64,000 bases of DNA from Lysinibacillus fusiformis (GTDB lineage: Bacteria > Bacillota > Bacilli > Bacillales_A > Planococcaceae), in NCBI GenBank assembly GCA_030027265.1, contig JASENG010000018.1, forward strand, positions 1-64,000, in the 5' to 3' direction. Numbering within the stretch: the stretch's first letter is position 1; each line of letters begins with the position of its first letter. Below the pieces are notes generated by a model. The model saw only the letters and a list, made by a program, of their open reading frames with translations, ran no database searches and was not told the DNA's origin. This document shows, piece after piece, positions 25,614 through 37,953 of the stretch. The translations under genes were made by a program, and so were the position numbers.

Positions 25614-26474
25614 ATGAAGAAATTCTTATCATTCTTATTCTTATCGGTTGTGGTACTTGCTTTAGCGGCTTGCGGTACTGCTAAAGAAGAAACTACTTCA
25701 ACAAACAATGCTGCTGATGGAGACTCAGCATCAGAAGAAAAAACTACATTAAAAATTGGTGCATCCCATACACCTCATGCGGTTATTTTAGAAGAAGCAA
25801 AAGATATTTTAGCTGAAGAAGGCATTGAGTTAGAAATCTTGGAATATCAAGATTATATTTTGCCGAATGAAGATTTAGCAAATGGAGATATTGATGCGAA
25901 CTACTTCCAGCATATTCCTTACTTAGAGCAAAAGGTTGCTGAAGAAGGGTATGATCTTGTTAATGCAGGCGGTATTCATATCGAGCCAATCGGAATCTAC
26001 TCTAAAAAATATAAATCATTAGATGAGCTGCCGGATGGAGCAACAATTTTAATTTCAAGCTCAATTCCTGACCATGGCCGTATCTTATCTTTATTGGAAA
26101 ATAAAGGGCTAATCAAGTTAGCAGAAGGCATTGATAAAACGAAAGCAACAATCGAGGATATTGTCGAGAATCCTAAAAACTTGAAAATCGAGCCGAGTGA
26201 TGCACCTGAAATGATGGTTACTTATTATGAAAATGATGAAGGCGATGCTGTCGTAATCAACTCAAACTTTGCAATCGATGCAGGCATTAATCCAATTGAA
26301 GATTCAATTGCGATTGAGGGATCTGAATCTCCATACGTTAACGTTATTGCGGTACGTGCTGAAGATAAAGATAGCGAAGTGATTAATCGATTAGTAGAAG
26401 TATTGCGTTCAGACGAAATCCAACAATTCATCATGGATGAGTGGGGCGGCGCTGTAGTACCAGTAAACGAATAA
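25614..26474 (+). CDS. metQ: MetQ, methionine-binding lipoprotein
   Basis: 286 residues. The lipoprotein signal MKKFLSFLFLSVVVLAL ends in the lipobox LAACG, so Cys20 is lipidated and the mature protein is anchored outside the membrane. The NlpA fold follows with KIGASHTPHAVILEEA, YQDYILPNEDLANGDIDANYFQH and IEPIGIYSKKYKS. ATG at 25614 has AAAAGGAG upstream; the longer frame from 25554 precedes this site. It delivers methionine to MetNP. Confidence 0.95.
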   Translation: MKKFLSFLFLSVVVLALAACGTAKEETTSTNNAADGDSASEEKTTLKIGASHTPHAVILEEAKDILAEEGIELEILEYQDYILPNEDLANGDIDANYFQHIPYLEQKVAEEGYDLVNAGGIHIEPIGIYSKKYKSLDELPDGATILISSSIPDHGRILSLLENKGLIKLAEGIDKTKATIEDIVENPKNLKIEPSDAPEMMVTYYENDEGDAVVINSNFAIDAGINPIEDSIAIEGSESPYVNVIAVRAEDKDSEVINRLVEVLRSDEIQQFIMDEWGGAVVPVNE

Positions 26475-26480
26475 TATTTA

Positions 26481-26527
26481 ACGGTGAGGGAAAGCGGAAA
26501 GCAACAACCCCTCACCGTTTTATTTTT
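26481..26527 (+). terminator. intrinsic terminator of metNPQ
   Basis: ACGGTGAGGG (26481-26490) pairs with CCCTCACCGT (26509-26518), then TTTATTTTT. Confidence 0.9.
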
Positions 26528-26540
26528 GCGAATTATATTT

Positions 26541-26583
26541 TCTGAATATCCTAATTGTATATGTACCTGGTACGTAAACAATT
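26541..26583. repeat. divergent copy C of the AATTGT/palindrome repeat
   Basis: TCTGAATATCCTAATTGT is followed by a palindrome, GTACCTGGTAC (26563-26573), and ACAATT. It has the same layout as copy B near 21690 (TTCCGAATAT, AATTGT, GGACCGGGTCC), with compensating changes that keep the palindrome. Confidence 0.45.
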
Positions 26584-26590
26584 CCACTAC

Positions 26591-26629
26591 AAAAAATGCC
26601 CAGAGCATAGATTACTTTTGCTCTGGGCA
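26591..26629 (-). terminator. intrinsic terminator of gltC
   Basis: GCCCAGAGCA pairs with TGCTCTGGGC; on the minus strand the hairpin is followed by ATTTTTTG. Confidence 0.88.
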
Positions 26630-26637
26630 TTCACTTT

Positions 26638-27540
26638 TTATAAAAATTGATTCAATCTGGAGAAGAAGGTATCAATAAATTTCAAAAATACTTGCTCGGA
26701 TGGGCCGAGTTCTCGGTTAGTTGGATAAATTACGCCTACTGTTCTTGTGATGGCCGGATTTTCGATTACCTTTTTTACAGTAAACCGTGGAGTAGAGTCA
26801 TAAAGAGAGCTTTCAGGAAGCAAAGTAATTCCTATGCCTGCAGAAACAAGCCCTTTTAAAGCATCCATATCTTCGCCTACAGATGTTACATTCGGTGCAA
26901 AGCCCGCAGCTTTACATGCATCTACCACTACTTTATTCAAAATAAATCCTTCAGGGAAAAGCACAAAATTTTCTTTTCGCAAATCACCCAGCACAATTCG
27001 ATTTGCATTCACTAAATGATGATTGGCTGGCAGTAAGACATGAATTTTCTCACTGAAAAGAATGTTTGATTGTATGATTTCGTCGCTTGGTGGAACTGGA
27101 CCTAAAAAGGCAAGGTTGAGCTCGCGGTTCTTTACAGCCTCGATTAGGTAGCGGTAGGAACCTTGGCGCAAATGAAAAAGAACATCCGGATATTCTTTTT
27201 TAAAGGCGGAAATGACAGTTGGTAATACGTAACTAGCAAGACTTGTAGGGAAGCCGATTTTAATGGTTCCTTTGGCAGGGTCTAAATACTCTTCTACTTG
27301 TTTGACTGCAAAATCGATTGCCTTCAATGCGGTAACAGTATGCTCTAAAAAGATTTTACCAATCGGTGTCAGCTTCACATTTCGGCCAACTCGTTCAAAA
27401 AGTGGTGTGCCAAGTTCATCCTCAAGGTTTGCGATTTGTCGACTAACAGCTGACTGAGCGACATGCAGATGTTCGGCTGCTTCAGAAATATGTTCTCTTT
27501 CAGCTACCTCAACGAAGTACCGCAATTGCCGTAATTCCAA
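26638..27540 (-). CDS. gltC: GltC, LysR-type activator of glutamate synthase genes
   Basis: 300 residues. The N-terminus ELRQLRYFVEVAEREHISEA leads into the LysR winged helix VAQSAVSRQIANLEDELG, and residues 90-295 are the effector domain with KIGFPTSLASYVLPTVISAF, closely matching what I know of Bacillus GltC. It is divergent from gltA, as in Bacillus, and activates gltAB when glutamate is needed. The TTG at 27540 gives exactly the Bacillus N-terminus (MELRQL) and has GGGGTG six bases upstream; a GTG at 27549 is the alternative. Confidence 0.93.
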   Translation of the reverse strand: MELRQLRYFVEVAEREHISEAAEHLHVAQSAVSRQIANLEDELGTPLFERVGRNVKLTPIGKIFLEHTVTALKAIDFAVKQVEEYLDPAKGTIKIGFPTSLASYVLPTVISAFKKEYPDVLFHLRQGSYRYLIEAVKNRELNLAFLGPVPPSDEIIQSNILFSEKIHVLLPANHHLVNANRIVLGDLRKENFVLFPEGFILNKVVVDACKAAGFAPNVTSVGEDMDALKGLVSAGIGITLLPESSLYDSTPRFTVKKVIENPAITRTVGVIYPTNRELGPSEQVFLKFIDTFFSRLNQFL

Positions 27541-27556
27541 CGTTTTCACCCCATTT

Positions 27557-27622
27557 ATCTAAATATTAGATTAATTCTATCCAAAGTATATATTGTTTAT
27601 ATTATTCTAAAAACTTTACAAT
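27557..27622 (+). promoter_or_regulatory. gltA promoter and GltC-type operator
   Basis: ATCTAAATATTAGAT (27557-27571) has the ATCT-N7-AGAT dyad of the GltC box. Downstream TTGTTT (27593-27598) and TACAAT (27617-27622), spacer 18, form the gltA promoter. The dyad centred near -65 suits a LysR activator that also represses its own gene. Confidence 0.75.
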
Positions 27623-27659
27623 GTAAATAAGGTATTTACGAAGATTTGGGGGGATTTAC

Positions 27660-30600
27660 ATGACTTTTCACCAGTTTCCGAAAGCACAAGGGCTATATTC
27701 GCCTAGTTTTGAGCATGACGCTTGTGGAATCGGTTTTTATGCAAATATTAAGGGACACGCTTCACATGAGATTGTAAAAAACGGACTTGAAATGTTATGT
27801 CGCCTAGATCACCGAGCAGGACGCGGTGGTGATGGTAGAACAGGCGATGGCGCAGGATTAATGGTACAAATTCCGGATGCATTTTTCAAATTGAACTGCC
27901 CGGAGTTAAGCTTGCCGGAAAAAGGTGAGTATGGAGTAGGGCAGCTGTTTTTCACAGAGGATGTTAGAGAGAGAGAATCCATCGAAAATAAAATTAACGA
28001 ATTCATCGAGCAGGAAGGCCAAACTTTAATTGGCTGGAGAACTGCCCCTACAAATAAAGAGATATTAAGCGATATTGCGAAATCAACAGCACCTGTTGTT
28101 CGCCAAGTGTTTATTAAGGGAGAAAATGTTGAAGATTCTTTAGCATTTGAACGTAAATTATATTTAATTCGCAAGCAGGCTGAATTCTGGGCAAAAGAAA
28201 ATGATATGAAATTTTACTGCCCAAGTATGTCCAGTCAAAAAATGGTGTTTAAAGGCTTGCTGACGCCAGAAGAAGTTAGTGAATTTTATATCGATCTTCA
28301 AGACGAAAGCTTTATTTCAGCGTTTGCAATTGTTCACTCTAGATACTCAACGAATACATTCCCGAGCTGGGAGCGTGCACATCCAAACCGTTATATCGTT
28401 CATAATGGTGAAATTAACACATTGCGCGGCAATATTAACTGGATGACTGCCCGTGAGCAGCGCTTCGTTTCTGAAGCATTTGGAGAAGACTTGAAGAAAT
28501 TATTGCCTATCGTTGATAACACAGGTTCTGACTCATCAATGTTAGATAATGCCTTCGAATTCTTCGTGCTAGCTGGTCGTACGCCAGCCCATACAGCGAT
28601 GATGCTAATTCCAGAACCATGGACTGAAAACCCTCACATCTCAGAGGAGAAAAAAGCATTTTACGCTTATCACGCAAGTATGATGGAGCCATGGGATGGA
28701 CCAACTGCAATTTGTTTCACAGATGGTAAACAAATCGGTTCGATTTTAGACCGCAACGGATTGCGTCCGGCACGCTACTATGTAACAAAGGATGATATGA
28801 TCGTCTTTTCTTCAGAAGTGGGTGTTGTAGATATTGAGGAGGAAAATGTTCTTTATAAAGAACGTTTAAGCCCAGGCCGCATGCTATTAATCGATTTAGA
28901 ACAAGGGAAAATTGTATCTGATGAAGAATTGAAAAGCGAAATGGCAAAAGCTCAGCCTTACGCAAAATGGTTAGAAGAGAATTTAGTAACAGTTGAAGCT
29001 GACGAAGAAACGCCAAAAGAGGTTGATGAGTTGGCGGTACGTCAAAAATCCTTTGGCTATACATTCGAAGATATTCAAAAGTATATCGTTCCAGTTGCTG
29101 AAAGTGGAAAAGACCCGATTGGTTCAATGGGGAATGATACACCTTTGGCAGTGCTGTCAGACCGTCCACAATCACTTTTTAATTACTTTAAACAATTATT
29201 TGCACAGGTTACAAACCCGCCTATTGATTCAATTCGTGAGCATATTGTAACTTCAACGATGACTTTACTTGGAGCTGAAGGGAATTTATTGCATCCCAAT
29301 GCAGAAAATGCGCGCCGTATCTTCTTGGAAACTCCTATTTTAACAGATGGTGAGTTAAACGAAATAACAAGCATTACAAATAAACATTTCCAACATGCGG
29401 TACTGACTCTTCAGTTCGAAAATTCATTAGAAAATGAGTTGCAGCGTTTATTCGACGAAGCAGAGGCAGCAATAGCAAAAGGAATTACTTTATTAGTACT
29501 GTCAGATGAATTAGATGATGTAAATACACCAACTATTCCAGTATTGCTGGCAGTTAGCAGCTTGCATCAATATTTAGTTCGCACAGGTAAACGTACTCTC
29601 GTAAGTTTGATCGCAAATAGCGGGGAAGCTCGTGAAGTACACCATTTTGCTGCATTAGTTGGTTTTGGTGCAGATGCGATCAATCCATACCTTGCTTTTG
29701 CTTCCATTCAAGAAGCAATTGATGCTGGACATCTAACAATCAGCTATCAAGCTGCTGTGAAAAAGTATCGTAAAGGCATTGCAGATGGTGTTGTAAAAGT
29801 AATGTCCAAAATGGGGATTTCTACTGTTCAATCGTATCGCGGCGCTCAAATTTTTGAGGCTGTCGGCATTAGTAAAGAAGTAGTGGATCGCTACTTCACA
29901 GGTACTGCTTCTCAAATTGACGGCATCGATTTAGAAACGATTGGTGAAGAAGCAAAACGCCGTCATAAGCTAGCACTAGAATCTAAGAATAACTTATTAG
30001 AGTCTGGAAGCGATTTCCAATGGCGTGCAAATGGTGAACACCATGCATTTAACCCTAAAACGATTCATACTCTGCAAACGGCTACTAGAAGAAATGATTA
30101 TGGTTTATATAGAATGTATGCTGAAATGGCAAATGAAGAACAAATTGGGTTCTTACGTAACATGTTTGAATTCAAATCTACGAATCAATCAATTCCGATT
30201 GAGGATGTAGAATCGGTTGACTCAATCGTAAAACGATTCAAAACAGGAGCAATGTCCTTTGGTTCGATTTCAAAAGAAGCCCATGAAACATTAGCAATCG
30301 CAATGAATCGCATCGGTGGCCGCTCGAATTCCGGTGAAGGCGGAGAAGATGCTGCTCGTTTTGAAATCGATAATAATGGTGATAACCGAGGCAGTGCCAT
30401 CAAGCAGATTGCTTCAGGCCGTTTCGGTGTGAAATCTCATTACTTAGTAAATGCAAAAGAATTGCAAATTAAAATGGCACAAGGTGCAAAACCAGGTGAA
30501 GGTGGTCAATTGCCAGGGAACAAAGTGTATCCATGGGTAGCAGATGTTCGTGGTTCAACGCCGGGTGTAGGGTTAATTTCACCACCGCCTCACCATGATA

Positions 30601-32180
30601 TCTACTCGATTGAAGACTTGGCAGAGCTTATTTACGATTTAAAAAATGCCAACCGCGATGCTCGAATTTCTGTAAAACTAGTAGCAAAAGCCGGTGTCGG
30701 CACAATCGCAGCAGGTGTTGCAAAAGGTGGAGCGGATGTCATTGTCATCTCTGGATATGATGGAGGTACTGGGGCATCACCGAAAACATCTATTAAGCAC
30801 ACTGGATTGCCATGGGAGCTTGGATTAGCTGAGGCACACCAAACATTAATGTTAAATGGCTTGCGCGAGCGTGTAACATTAGAAACTGATGGCAAGCTGA
30901 TGACAGGTAAGGATGTTGTAATGGCAGCGCTGCTTGGAGCAGAAGAGTACGGCTTTGCAACTGCGCCATTAATCGTTCTTGGATGTATCATGATGCGTGC
31001 ATGTCATTTAGATACTTGTCCGGTAGGGGTAGCTACTCAAAATCCAGAATTGCGTGCTAAATTTATGGGGAACGCAGATCATATCGTAAACTTCATGTAC
31101 TTTATTGCAGAAGAAATGCGTGAATACATGGCGAAATTAGGATTCCGCACTGTTGATGAAATGGTTGGACGTACGGATGTCCTGCAAATTAGCGAACGTG
31201 CAAAATCTCACTGGAAAGCAGGCCAGCTTGATCTTTCAACGCTGCTTTACCAAGTTCAAGGTACACGCACGAAACAAACAAATCAAGATCTGCGTATTGA
31301 CGAAACATTTGATATTCGCGAGCTTCTTCCTAAAGTAGAAAAAAGCATCGAAGAAAAAGAATCTATTGAACTCGAATACGCTATTAAAAATACAGATCGT
31401 GTTGTCGGAACAATTATCGGAAGTGAAATTTCGAAAAAATACGGCGAAAATGGGCTGAAAGATGAAACGATCAAGTTAAACTTTACTGGCCATGCGGGTC
31501 AAAGTTTTGGTGCATTTGTACCAAAAGGGATGTCCCTATCATGTATCGGTGATGTAAATGACTACTTCGGAAAAGGGTTATCGGGCGGTAAATTAGTAGC
31601 TATTGCACCTATTAAGGGTGCGCAAGAGACAAACGTTATTGCTGGTAACGTTTGTCTATATGGAGCTACAAGCGGTACTGCTTATATCAATGGTCGTGCT
31701 GGTGAACGTTTTGCAGTTCGCAACAGTGGTGCCAATGTTGTAGTTGAAGGAATTGGTGACCACGGCTGTGAATATATGACTGGCGGGCGTGTTGTGATTT
31801 TGGGTGATGTAGGGAAAAACTTCGCTGCAGGTATGAGCGGCGGTATTGCCTATGTACTGCCAACAGATGAAGCGAAATTTAAAGAACAAAGCAATACAGA
31901 AATGATTGAATTTGAACGTTTGGAAGATAAAAATGAAATCGAAGCTGTACGTTCCATGATTATTAAACACCTGGAACATACTGAAAGTACGATCGCATTA
32001 GATATTTTAGCGAAATGGGATAAATTCGTATCGAAGTTTGTGAAGGTTGTACCAACGGATTATAAAGCAATGATAGACAAAATCAGCTATCACAAATTCC
32101 AAGGTTTAAATGAGGAAACTGCTGCAATGCAAGCATTTGTAGAAGCAACTGGCGCTAAAGAATTAGCGATTTCCAAATAA
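27660..32180 (+). CDS. gltA: GltA, glutamate synthase large subunit
   Basis: 1506 residues (Bacillus about 1520). A short propeptide precedes Cys22 in HDACGIGFYANIKG; the mature N-terminal Cys is the glutaminase nucleophile. Then come the class-II amidotransferase domain (to about 430), the central domain, the FMN-binding synthase domain with SSNSGEGGEDAAR-like RSNSGEGGEDAARF and GAEEYGFATAPL, the 3Fe-4S motif CIMMRACHLDTCPVG, and the C-terminal beta-helix rich in GxxxG repeats (about 1230-1490). Ammonia from glutamine is channelled to 2-oxoglutarate to form glutamate. GGGGGGA precedes the ATG. gltB follows 14 bases later. Confidence 0.97.
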   Translation: MTFHQFPKAQGLYSPSFEHDACGIGFYANIKGHASHEIVKNGLEMLCRLDHRAGRGGDGRTGDGAGLMVQIPDAFFKLNCPELSLPEKGEYGVGQLFFTEDVRERESIENKINEFIEQEGQTLIGWRTAPTNKEILSDIAKSTAPVVRQVFIKGENVEDSLAFERKLYLIRKQAEFWAKENDMKFYCPSMSSQKMVFKGLLTPEEVSEFYIDLQDESFISAFAIVHSRYSTNTFPSWERAHPNRYIVHNGEINTLRGNINWMTAREQRFVSEAFGEDLKKLLPIVDNTGSDSSMLDNAFEFFVLAGRTPAHTAMMLIPEPWTENPHISEEKKAFYAYHASMMEPWDGPTAICFTDGKQIGSILDRNGLRPARYYVTKDDMIVFSSEVGVVDIEEENVLYKERLSPGRMLLIDLEQGKIVSDEELKSEMAKAQPYAKWLEENLVTVEADEETPKEVDELAVRQKSFGYTFEDIQKYIVPVAESGKDPIGSMGNDTPLAVLSDRPQSLFNYFKQLFAQVTNPPIDSIREHIVTSTMTLLGAEGNLLHPNAENARRIFLETPILTDGELNEITSITNKHFQHAVLTLQFENSLENELQRLFDEAEAAIAKGITLLVLSDELDDVNTPTIPVLLAVSSLHQYLVRTGKRTLVSLIANSGEAREVHHFAALVGFGADAINPYLAFASIQEAIDAGHLTISYQAAVKKYRKGIADGVVKVMSKMGISTVQSYRGAQIFEAVGISKEVVDRYFTGTASQIDGIDLETIGEEAKRRHKLALESKNNLLESGSDFQWRANGEHHAFNPKTIHTLQTATRRNDYGLYRMYAEMANEEQIGFLRNMFEFKSTNQSIPIEDVESVDSIVKRFKTGAMSFGSISKEAHETLAIAMNRIGGRSNSGEGGEDAARFEIDNNGDNRGSAIKQIASGRFGVKSHYLVNAKELQIKMAQGAKPGEGGQLPGNKVYPWVADVRGSTPGVGLISPPPHHDIYSIEDLAELIYDLKNANRDARISVKLVAKAGVGTIAAGVAKGGADVIVISGYDGGTGASPKTSIKHTGLPWELGLAEAHQTLMLNGLRERVTLETDGKLMTGKDVVMAALLGAEEYGFATAPLIVLGCIMMRACHLDTCPVGVATQNPELRAKFMGNADHIVNFMYFIAEEMREYMAKLGFRTVDEMVGRTDVLQISERAKSHWKAGQLDLSTLLYQVQGTRTKQTNQDLRIDETFDIRELLPKVEKSIEEKESIELEYAIKNTDRVVGTIIGSEISKKYGENGLKDETIKLNFTGHAGQSFGAFVPKGMSLSCIGDVNDYFGKGLSGGKLVAIAPIKGAQETNVIAGNVCLYGATSGTAYINGRAGERFAVRNSGANVVVEGIGDHGCEYMTGGRVVILGDVGKNFAAGMSGGIAYVLPTDEAKFKEQSNTEMIEFERLEDKNEIEAVRSMIIKHLEHTESTIALDILAKWDKFVSKFVKVVPTDYKAMIDKISYHKFQGLNEETAAMQAFVEATGAKELAISK

Positions 32181-32194
32181 GAGGGGGTTCTAGA

Positions 32195-33673
32195 ATGGGG
32201 AAACCAACAGGATTTATGGAATATAAGCGAGCAAAAACGAAAGAGCAGCCTCCACTAGAGCGTATTTCGAATTGGAATGAATATGCTGTTAGGCTGCCAG
32301 ATGAGACATTACAAGAGCAAGGCGCAAGATGCATGGATTGCGGTACACCATTTTGCCATATGGGGGTAGAAATCCGCGGTGCAGCTGCAGGCTGTCCAAT
32401 CCAAAATGTTATTCCTGAATGGAACGATTTAGTTTACAAGGGAAAATGGAGGGAAGCTTTAAATCGTCTGCATATGACGAATAACTTCCCGGAATTCACG
32501 GGGCGCGTTTGTCCAGCGCCTTGTGAAGGCTCTTGTACATTAGGAATTACTGATCCGGCAGTAGCCATCAAATCAATTGAACGTTCTATCATTGATAAGG
32601 GCTTTGAAAATAATTGGATTCTTCCACGTATCCCAAGAACACGCACTGGCCGGAGAATTGCTGTTGTAGGTTCTGGGCCAGCAGGATTAGCAGCTGCAGA
32701 CGAGTTAAACCAACTTGGCCACAGTGTTACAGTATATGAGCGCGCGGATCGTCCAGGCGGTTTATTAATGTACGGTATTCCTAACATGAAGCTTGAAAAA
32801 GAAGTAATTGAACGCCGTGTCAACTTGCTTCGTCAAGAAGGAATCGATTTTGTATTAAGTACTGAAATTGGAAAAGATATTACAGCTGAAGAATTAAAAG
32901 CACAGTATGATGCTGTGATTCTTTGCATCGGTGCCCAAAAACAGCGTGTCCTTCATTTAGAAGGCAGTGATGCAGAGGGTGTTCATCTAGCGATGGATTA
33001 CTTAACTGGTGTCACTCAAAGCTTGCTGGATTCAAATTTTAAAGATGGCAAAGCATTGGATGTTGCAGGTAAGGATGTTATTGTTATCGGTGGCGGAGAT
33101 ACAGGTGCTGACTGTGTAGCAACTGCTATTCGCCAAAAAGCTCGCTCTGTTCATCAATTTGGCAAGCATCCAGAGCTGCCGAAATCTCGTCAAGAAGATC
33201 GTCCTTGGCCACAAGATCCTAATGTGTATAAACTTGATTATGCATATGAAGAGGTAGAGGCAGCAAAAGGACGCGACCCACGCGAATATTGTATCCAAAC
33301 GAAGGAAATCGTGAAGGATAAATTGGGACGGGTAAAAGAGCTTCATACAATCCAAATGGAAAAGATATTAGGAGACGATGGTTTCTACTTCTTTAAAGAG
33401 ATTCCAGGCACTGAAAAAATATGGCCGGCACAGGCTGTATTTGTTGCCATTGGGTTTGAAGGGGTAGAAAAATCAGTGCCGGAGCAATTCGGTGTAACGA
33501 TTTCAAACAACAAAATTCGTGCTTCCATTAAAGATTTTGAAACGAATGTACTTGGCGTGTTTGCAGCAGGTGATGCAAGACGCGGCCAAAGTTTAGTTGT
33601 ATGGGCAATTAAAGAAGGTCGTGCTGTTGCAGCAAACGTGGATGAATTCTTAAATGCTAAAGTGAATGCGTAA
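32195..33673 (+). CDS. gltB: GltB, glutamate synthase small subunit
   Basis: 492 residues (Bacillus 493). N-terminal cysteine clusters CMDCGTPFC and AAGCPIQN, then RVCPAPCEGSC, bind two 4Fe-4S centres. The FAD site is AVVGSGPAGLAAADELN and the NADPH site VIVIGGGDTGADCVATAIRQ; the C-terminal FAD signature is GVFAAGDARRGQSLVVWAI. It passes electrons from NADPH to the large subunit. GAGGGGG lies before the ATG; co-transcribed with gltA. Confidence 0.97.
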   Translation: MGKPTGFMEYKRAKTKEQPPLERISNWNEYAVRLPDETLQEQGARCMDCGTPFCHMGVEIRGAAAGCPIQNVIPEWNDLVYKGKWREALNRLHMTNNFPEFTGRVCPAPCEGSCTLGITDPAVAIKSIERSIIDKGFENNWILPRIPRTRTGRRIAVVGSGPAGLAAADELNQLGHSVTVYERADRPGGLLMYGIPNMKLEKEVIERRVNLLRQEGIDFVLSTEIGKDITAEELKAQYDAVILCIGAQKQRVLHLEGSDAEGVHLAMDYLTGVTQSLLDSNFKDGKALDVAGKDVIVIGGGDTGADCVATAIRQKARSVHQFGKHPELPKSRQEDRPWPQDPNVYKLDYAYEEVEAAKGRDPREYCIQTKEIVKDKLGRVKELHTIQMEKILGDDGFYFFKEIPGTEKIWPAQAVFVAIGFEGVEKSVPEQFGVTISNNKIRASIKDFETNVLGVFAAGDARRGQSLVVWAIKEGRAVAANVDEFLNAKVNA

Positions 33674-33678
33674 TAAAT

Positions 33679-33723
33679 AAAGTGATTTCCGAGCTTTTCA
33701 AAAGTCTCGGGAATCGCTTTTTA
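33679..33723 (+). terminator. intrinsic terminator of gltAB
   Basis: AAAGTGATTTCCGAG pairs with CTCGGGAATCGCTTT (G-U pairs included), then TTTTATTT. Confidence 0.85.
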
Positions 33724-34080
33724 TTTGGCTGAAATGTATAATGTTTTTTTATGGACTTATCAAAAACTGATGCATCCACTAGAAGACAAACCAGCAGCAA
33801 AGTTTTATTAATTAAAAACGGATATTTTTATAATATAATTTCTTTCGGGAATGTATAAGAAGGGAATATATATTGGTAAACTATTCTCGGAGCTTAAAAC
33901 GAATTTGAAATTATATTGTCGAACATTATCGGTGAAATAAATTCTCAATTAGAGTGCATTTATTGAAAATGAATTCTTCAACTTTTCCTCAAACTTACTT
34001 TCCTCCAAAACTATAAAAATGTGTAAAACCTCAATATTTAAATGGTTTAAGTTGAAATATAAGTTTTTCGAATAAATGTT
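33724..34080. other. AT-rich intergenic space without a gene
   Basis: About 350 bases between the gltAB terminator and the suf promoter. I find no frame with a ribosome site, no RNA motif and only scattered -10-like TATAAT blocks (for example near 33831). Confidence 0.5.
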
Positions 34081-34109
34081 TTGCATGGTTTCATGATTTC
34101 GGTTAAGAT
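34081..34109 (+). promoter_or_regulatory. probable promoter of sufCDSUB
   Basis: TTGCAT (34081-34086) and TAAGAT (34104-34109) are 17 bases apart, about 60 bases before sufC. There is no Fur box and no recognisable RNA switch in the leader. Confidence 0.5.
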
Positions 34110-34170
34110 TAGAATGATAATAAATTAGAAATGGTTCTACCATTCGATGCACAACTACGGAGGTAATATA

Positions 34171-34953
34171 ATGTCAACTTTAGTAATTAAAGATCTTCAC
34201 GTATCAATCGAAGACAAAGAGATTTTAAAAGGTCTTAACCTTACAATTAATACAAACGAAGTACACGCGATCATGGGTCCTAACGGTACAGGTAAATCTA
34301 CATTAGCTTCTGCTATTATGGGTCATCCAAAATACGAGGTAACTCAAGGTACAATTGAAATAGATGGTGAAAACGTACTTGAAATGGAAGTTGATGAACG
34401 TGCTAAAGCGGGTCTTTTCCTGGCGATGCAATACCCATCAGAAATTTCAGGTGTAACAAATGCTGACTTCATTCGCTCTGCGATTAACGCTCGTCGCGAA
34501 GAAGGCGATGAAATTTCTTTAATGAAGTTCATCCGTGAATTAGACAAAACAATGGACTTCCTTGAAATGGACCAAGAAATGGCTCAACGTTACTTAAACG
34601 AAGGCTTCTCTGGTGGGGAAAAGAAACGTAATGAAATTCTACAATTAATGATGATCAAACCTAAGTTTGCAATCTTGGATGAAATCGACTCTGGTCTAGA
34701 TATCGATGCATTAAAAGTTGTTGCTAAAGGGATTAACGAAATGCGCGGTGAAGGATTCGGATGTATCGCGATCACTCACTATCAACGTTTATTAAACTAC
34801 ATCACTCCTGATCACGTACACGTTATGATGCAAGGCCGCGTTGTAAAATCAGGCGGTCCAGAATTAGCACAACGCTTAGAAGCAGAAGGTTATGACTGGA
34901 TTAAACAAGAATTAGGAATTGAAGATACAGACGCGGTAACAGAAGAAGCATAA
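34171..34953 (+). CDS. sufC: SufC, iron-sulfur assembly ATPase
   Basis: 260 residues. Walker A is GPNGTGKSTLA, the ABC-type signature is FSGGEKKRNEI as in SufC, Walker B is FAILDEIDSGLDID and the switch His lies in CIAITHYQRLL. It is a cytoplasmic ABC ATPase that drives the SufBCD scaffold, not a transporter subunit. ATG at 34171 follows GGAGGTAATATA. First gene of the operon sufC-sufD-sufS-sufU-sufB, the standard Bacillota order and essential in Bacillus. Confidence 0.97.
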   Translation: MSTLVIKDLHVSIEDKEILKGLNLTINTNEVHAIMGPNGTGKSTLASAIMGHPKYEVTQGTIEIDGENVLEMEVDERAKAGLFLAMQYPSEISGVTNADFIRSAINARREEGDEISLMKFIRELDKTMDFLEMDQEMAQRYLNEGFSGGEKKRNEILQLMMIKPKFAILDEIDSGLDIDALKVVAKGINEMRGEGFGCIAITHYQRLLNYITPDHVHVMMQGRVVKSGGPELAQRLEAEGYDWIKQELGIEDTDAVTEEA

Positions 34954-34971
34954 AGAGAGAGGACGAATAAC

Positions 34972-37929
<2,958 letters not shown>

Positions 37930-37953
37930 TTAGTTTGAACGGAGGAGAATAAA

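Noticed and set aside
29733-32000. Several leftward frames opposite gltA
   Set aside because: They are shadows of the strongly coding forward strand and have no ribosome sites.
33949-34152. Leftward 67-codon frame before sufC
   Set aside because: It covers the suf promoter, has no ribosome site and low-complexity composition.
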